Below are positions 13,732-16,368 of a DNA stretch of 16,368 nt, one piece after another. The position numbers and the translations under genes are program-made. Position 1 is the first letter of the stretch, and each line of letters starts with the position of its first letter. A model generated the notes under the pieces. That model searched no databases and was not told where the DNA came from. It worked only from the letters and a program-made list of their open reading frames with translations. The DNA is taken from assembly GCA_903918155.1 (NCBI GenBank), contig CAIXDD010000527.1, positions 1 to 16,368 of the forward strand, given 5' to 3'. The DNA comes from an uncultured Hyphomicrobiales bacterium (GTDB taxonomy: Bacteria; Pseudomonadota; Alphaproteobacteria; Rhizobiales; Beijerinckiaceae).

Positions 13732-14460
13732 ATGGCCGACGTCACCCTTCCGGCCGCCCTCGTGGCGGGCCTCCTGTCCTTCCTCAGCCCCTGCGTTCTG
13801 CCGCTTGTGCCGCCCTATCTCACCTTCATCGCCGGCGCGACGGTGGAGGAGCTGGCGGAGGGCGGAACGCAGCGCGCGCGGCGCGACGTGGCGCTGGCCG
13901 CGCTTTTGTTCGTGCTCGGCTTCTCCACCGTCTTCGTCGCCATGGGGGCCACCGCTTCCGCCTTCGGGCAGGCGATGCGGGCGCATCTGGGCGCGCTGTC
14001 CTGGCTCGCGGGTCTGGCGATCATCGCCATGGGCCTGCATTTTCTGGGCGTCTGGCGGCTCGCCTTCCTCTATCGCGAGACGCGCCTGCATGTGGAGAAG
14101 CCCATGGGCCTGTGGGGCGCCTATGTCATGGGCCTCGCCTTCGCCTTCGGCTGGACGCCCTGCATCGGCCCGATCCTCGCCGCCATTCTGGCGGTCGCCG
14201 GCAGCGAGGACACGCTGAGCCGCGGCGCCGTTCTGCTCGCCGTCTATTCGGCGGGGCTTGGCCTGCCCTTCCTGCTCGCCGCTTTCGCGCTGGAGCCCTT
14301 TCTGGGCTTCATCGCCCGGTTCAAGAGCAAGTTCGTCTATGTCGAGAAGACGGTCGGCGCGCTTCTGGTCGTCACCGGCGTCGGCTTTCTCGCCGGCTGG
14401 ATTCAGGATGCGTCCTTCTGGCTGCTAGAGACTTTCCCCATTCTCGCCACGCTCGGCTGA
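13732..14460 (+). CDS. ccdA: CcdA-type cytochrome c biogenesis / thiol-disulfide transmembrane protein
   Basis: Inner-membrane protein of 242 residues with six predicted helices. It belongs to the DsbD-beta/CcdA family, which passes electrons from cytoplasmic thioredoxin across the membrane to periplasmic thiol proteins, including those used in cytochrome c maturation. The two redox cysteines are in their expected settings: LSFLSPCVLPLVPPYL (Cys21) and FGWTPCIGPILA (Cys144). The length fits a CcdA without the extra DsbD domains. The ATG at 13732 starts directly before helix 1; the Shine-Dalgarno is weak (GGTGAG close to the start). No thioredoxin-like partner or other ccm gene is adjacent. 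It converges on the MBL gene with a four-base gap. Confidence 0.92.
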   Translation: MADVTLPAALVAGLLSFLSPCVLPLVPPYLTFIAGATVEELAEGGTQRARRDVALAALLFVLGFSTVFVAMGATASAFGQAMRAHLGALSWLAGLAIIAMGLHFLGVWRLAFLYRETRLHVEKPMGLWGAYVMGLAFAFGWTPCIGPILAAILAVAGSEDTLSRGAVLLAVYSAGLGLPFLLAAFALEPFLGFIARFKSKFVYVEKTVGALLVVTGVGFLAGWIQDASFWLLETFPILATLG

Positions 14461-14464
14461 AGCC

Positions 14465-15394
14465 TCACGCGCGGCGATAGGTCGCCGTCAGGGTGGCCGC
14501 GCCTTCGTCGCTGCGGGCGAGCCCGCGCGCGACGAGTTCGTCGAGATGGGCGAAGGTGGAAAGGCCCGCCGCGCGTTTCAGCCGCTCGTCGATATGGGGA
14601 TAGGCTTCCTCCACGATCTGCTCGATCGTCGCCGCGCCTGTCTCCAGCCGCGCGAGAATGATCGTCTCGCGCTTGCTGCGATGGGCGATGAGCGCGCGCA
14701 GATAGCGCTGCGGCTCGGTGACCGGCGCGCCATGGCCGGGCCAATAGAGCGCTTCCGGGCGCGCACGCAGGCGTTCTAGCCCCGCGACGTAATCGCGCAT
14801 CGACCCGTCGGGCGGCGCGACGATGGTCGTGGACCACGCCATGACGTGATCGCCGGAGAACAGCGCATTCTCCTCCTTCAGCGCGAAGCATAAATGGTTG
14901 GAGGCGTGGCCGGGCGTATGCACGGCTTCAAGCGTATAGCCCTCGCCCTCGAACACATCGCCGTCCGCCATGGGCTCGTTGGGCGCATAGGCGAGGTCGT
15001 GGCTCGTGTCCGCGCGCCCGCTGGGATGATTCAGGATTTCCCGATGGGCCGCGCAGCCGCGGATGGTCGCGCCCGTGGCCGCCTGCAAGGCGCGCGCGCC
15101 GGGCGAATGATCGCGATGGGTATGGGTGACGAACACATGGGCGATGCGCTCGCCCTGCGTGGCGGCGAGAAGGGCGGCGAGATGCTCGGGGCTTTCGGGA
15201 CCGGGGTCGATCACCGAAAGCTCGCCCGCGCCAACGATATAGCTGCAGGTGCCCGTGAAGGTGAAGGGCGAGGCGTTGGGCGCGATCAGCCGGCGCACGC
15301 GCGGCGACAGGCGCTGGCAGACGCCCGCCTCGATCCGGCTGCGGTCGTGGCGCAGGCTTTCGGTTCGCGCCTGCGAAGACTCGTCCTGCGACAT
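14465..15394 (-). CDS. MBL-fold metallo-hydrolase, LACTB2-like
   Basis: Predicted two-metal hydrolase of 309 residues, probably cytosolic since no signal peptide is seen. The metal-binding motif HTHRDH is at residues 91-96, and the further ligands are His163 (VHTPGHASNH), Asp182 (FSGDHVM) and His221 (YWPGHGAPV). The C-terminal region (about 230-305: RETIILARLETGAATIEQIVEEAYP, AGLSTFAHLDELVARGLA) resembles the winged-helix-like tail of LACTB2-type hydrolases, some of which are ribonucleases and others thioester or lactone hydrolases. The ATG at 15394 has an excellent GGGAGAG five bases upstream. It is divergent from the response regulator. The substrate cannot be determined. Confidence 0.9.
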   Translation of the reverse strand: MSQDESSQARTESLRHDRSRIEAGVCQRLSPRVRRLIAPNASPFTFTGTCSYIVGAGELSVIDPGPESPEHLAALLAATQGERIAHVFVTHTHRDHSPGARALQAATGATIRGCAAHREILNHPSGRADTSHDLAYAPNEPMADGDVFEGEGYTLEAVHTPGHASNHLCFALKEENALFSGDHVMAWSTTIVAPPDGSMRDYVAGLERLRARPEALYWPGHGAPVTEPQRYLRALIAHRSKRETIILARLETGAATIEQIVEEAYPHIDERLKRAAGLSTFAHLDELVARGLARSDEGAATLTATYRRA

Positions 15395-15540
15395 TAGGCC
15401 TCTCCCATTACGGCCGCCGCGCGGCCGGCTTGAACATCGCCGCGTTCCGGTCCAGCCTCTGGATGTTTCGAATCGCGTGTAACCGCGCGGCTGCCTTTTT
15501 TCAGATTAGACCTTTCTGGCTTTATTTGAGGAACGAAGGT

Positions 15541-15948
15541 TTGTCCTGTCTCTCCGTCTCCGCCGGCGCGGCTTGCGCCGGCCTGCGCGCCCCCGCCATC
15601 CTTGTCGTGGACGATGACCCGATCATCCGCATGGACGTCGCCGACTCCCTGCGGGAGGCGGGTTTCGTCGTGCATGAGGCCGGCGACGGCCAGGAGGCGC
15701 TGGAGACGCTGGCGCAGACGGAGGTGGATCTCGTCTTCTCCGACGTGCAGATGCCGCGGCTCGACGGATTCGGCCTCGCGCGCCGTCTGCGGGCGCAGCG
15801 CCCCCGCCTGCCCATCGTCCTCGCCTCCGGTCTGGTGCGCGAGGACGGCGTGCCGGAAGACCTTGCCGAGATCGGCCCGCTGCTCGCCAAGCCCTTCGCG
15901 CTCGACGGCCTCATCCAGCGCATCGAGGCCGCCCTCTCCCGTCCCTGA
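15541..15948 (+). CDS. Stand-alone response regulator receiver, TTG start
   Basis: Single-domain CheY-like receiver of 135 residues without an output domain, probably acting by phosphotransfer or protein binding. Key residues are present: acidic pair Asp24/Asp25 in LVVDDDP, phosphoacceptor Asp68 in VFSDVQMPRLDG, switch Ser96 in IVLASG and Lys117 in LLAKPF. I chose TTG at 15541 because GAGGA lies eight bases upstream (15528-15532) and no ATG or GTG fits before the receiver core. Another TTG at 15430 would add 37 residues through the divergent promoter region without a good ribosome site. No histidine kinase is in the window. It is divergent from the MBL gene and 90 bp upstream of the TctC-like gene, possibly in the same transcript. 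Confidence 0.88.
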   Translation: MSCLSVSAGAACAGLRAPAILVVDDDPIIRMDVADSLREAGFVVHEAGDGQEALETLAQTEVDLVFSDVQMPRLDGFGLARRLRAQRPRLPIVLASGLVREDGVPEDLAEIGPLLAKPFALDGLIQRIEAALSRP

Positions 15949-16038
15949 CGCGCGGTCCTGACGCGGCTTGTCTCGCGCGCCCGCGCGCACTAGCCTTCCT
16001 TGATCAGGCGCCGCATGAGCGCCGACAGGGAGGACGAC

Positions 16039-16368
16039 ATGCCGCGCTTTTCCAGCCCTAGCGCTTTCTCGCCGCGCGCGTTCTCGCCACGCGCGATCTC
16101 GCCACGCGCGATCTTCTCGCGCGCGGTCTTGTCGCGTGCGATGTCGGCGTCGGCCTGCGTCCTGCTCGCGGGGCTTGCGGGGCTTGCGGGGCTTGCGGGG
16201 GCGGGCGGCGCGCGCGCCGATGCGGCGGCGGACGCCTTTAAGGGAAAGACCATGCGGCTCGTGAACGGCGGCGCCGCCGGCTCGGGCTATGATCTTTATT
16301 CGCGCATGCTGGCGCCATGGCTTGAAAAGAAGCTCGGCGTGACCGTTGTGGTGGAGGCGCGTCCCGGC
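16039..16368 (+). CDS. Tripartite tricarboxylate transporter binding protein (TctC/Bug family), 5' part
   Basis: Periplasmic solute receptor; 110 codons are visible and the gene runs off the right edge. The segment FKGKTMRLVNGGAAGSGYDLYSR (residues 68-90) followed by MLAPWLEKKLGVTVVVEARPG is the family's N-terminal pattern (usually GGGYD.YARLLA..L, then V.N.PG). Such proteins bind carboxylates and serve TctAB permeases. The ATG at 16039 follows AGGGAGG at an ideal distance. The N-terminus is odd: about 34 residues of basic pentapeptide repeats (AFSPR, AISPR, AIFSR, AVLSR) precede the signal core ACVLLAGLAGLAGLAGAGG, with cleavage probably at ARA/DAA. A later ATG at 16141 would give an ordinary signal peptide but has no ribosome site. 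Confidence 0.82.
   Translation, partial: MPRFSSPSAFSPRAFSPRAISPRAIFSRAVLSRAMSASACVLLAGLAGLAGLAGAGGARADAAADAFKGKTMRLVNGGAAGSGYDLYSRMLAPWLEKKLGVTVVVEARPG
16063..16137 (+). repeat. 15-bp in-frame tandem repeat at the start of the TctC-like gene
   Basis: Five successive 15-base units (starting 16063, 16078, 16093, 16108 and 16123), based on GCGATCTCGCCACGC, encode AFSPR, AFSPR, AISPR, AIFSR and AVLSR. The central three are closest to each other; the outer ones have diverged. Confidence 0.88.
16168..16200 (+). repeat. 9-bp in-frame tandem repeat in the signal-peptide core
   Basis: GCGGGGCTT is repeated three times exactly (16168-16194) and followed by GCGGGG, encoding Ala-Gly-Leu repeats in the hydrophobic core of the TctC-like signal peptide. 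The word GGGGCTTG is also the core of the 13-bp array at 3867-3956. Confidence 0.9.

Noticed and set aside
15823..15831. Apparent loss of the conserved Thr/Ser switch residue in the response regulator (Ala95).
   Set aside because: Realigning IVLASG with the CheY strand shows Ser96 at the switch position, so the receiver is canonical.
15990..16253. Minus-strand 87-codon frame with ARGE repeats.
   Set aside because: It is the antisense image of the 15-bp and 9-bp repeats in the TctC-like gene; there is no independent coding evidence.

Overview
The window is GC-rich chromosomal DNA from an alphaproteobacterium, most likely of the Rhizobiales (Hyphomicrobiales). Three things point there: strong G/C bias at third codon positions, a perfect iron-control-element (Irr-type) palindrome upstream of a ferric-iron ABC operon, and a GGAAC-N17-CGTT promoter of the EcfG general-stress type. 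I cannot assign a genus. There are no tRNA or rRNA genes, insertion sequences, phage genes or CRISPR arrays. Both edges cut a gene: the 5' end of katG on the left and the 5' end of a TctC/Bug-type binding-protein gene on the right.

Left part (1-3622): a truncated catalase-peroxidase gene (katG, minus) and an EntS-like MFS exporter (minus). Divergent to these is a two-gene operon of a short-chain dehydrogenase and a RidA/YjgF-family protein (plus). It converges on rpsD (ribosomal protein uS4, minus), and a strong terminator lies between ridA and rpsD. A second terminator-like hairpin sits oddly between the divergent MFS and SDR genes.

Iron block (3623-8032): a 480-bp non-coding stretch holds a degenerate 13-bp tandem repeat array, then an Irr box with an extra half-site. 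It precedes a three-gene Fe(III) ABC importer: periplasmic binding protein, fused two-domain permease and ATPase. The proteins would capture Fe3+ in the periplasm and import it by ATP hydrolysis, with expression controlled by iron/heme status through Irr.

Middle (8033-12826): a KGG-repeat small protein; a secreted glycine-zipper/DUF1236 protein with an EcfG promoter and a GNRA-loop terminator; an RBBP9/YdeN-type serine hydrolase; purB (adenylosuccinate lyase); a small secreted protein of unknown function preceded by an overlapping 20-codon leader ORF; and a second MFS transporter whose stop codon overlaps that of the secreted protein.

Right (12827-16368): rpe (ribulose-phosphate 3-epimerase), a CcdA-type thiol-disulfide membrane protein, an MBL-fold hydrolase, a divergent stand-alone response-regulator receiver starting at TTG, and the start of a TctC-like gene whose signal region is built of short tandem repeats.

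Most genes are ordinary housekeeping or transport functions and I see no clear novel defence or mobile system. The observations most worth following are regulatory (Irr box, EcfG promoter, leader ORF, misplaced terminator) and the recurring 9-15 bp tandem repeats, several of them in frame inside genes.
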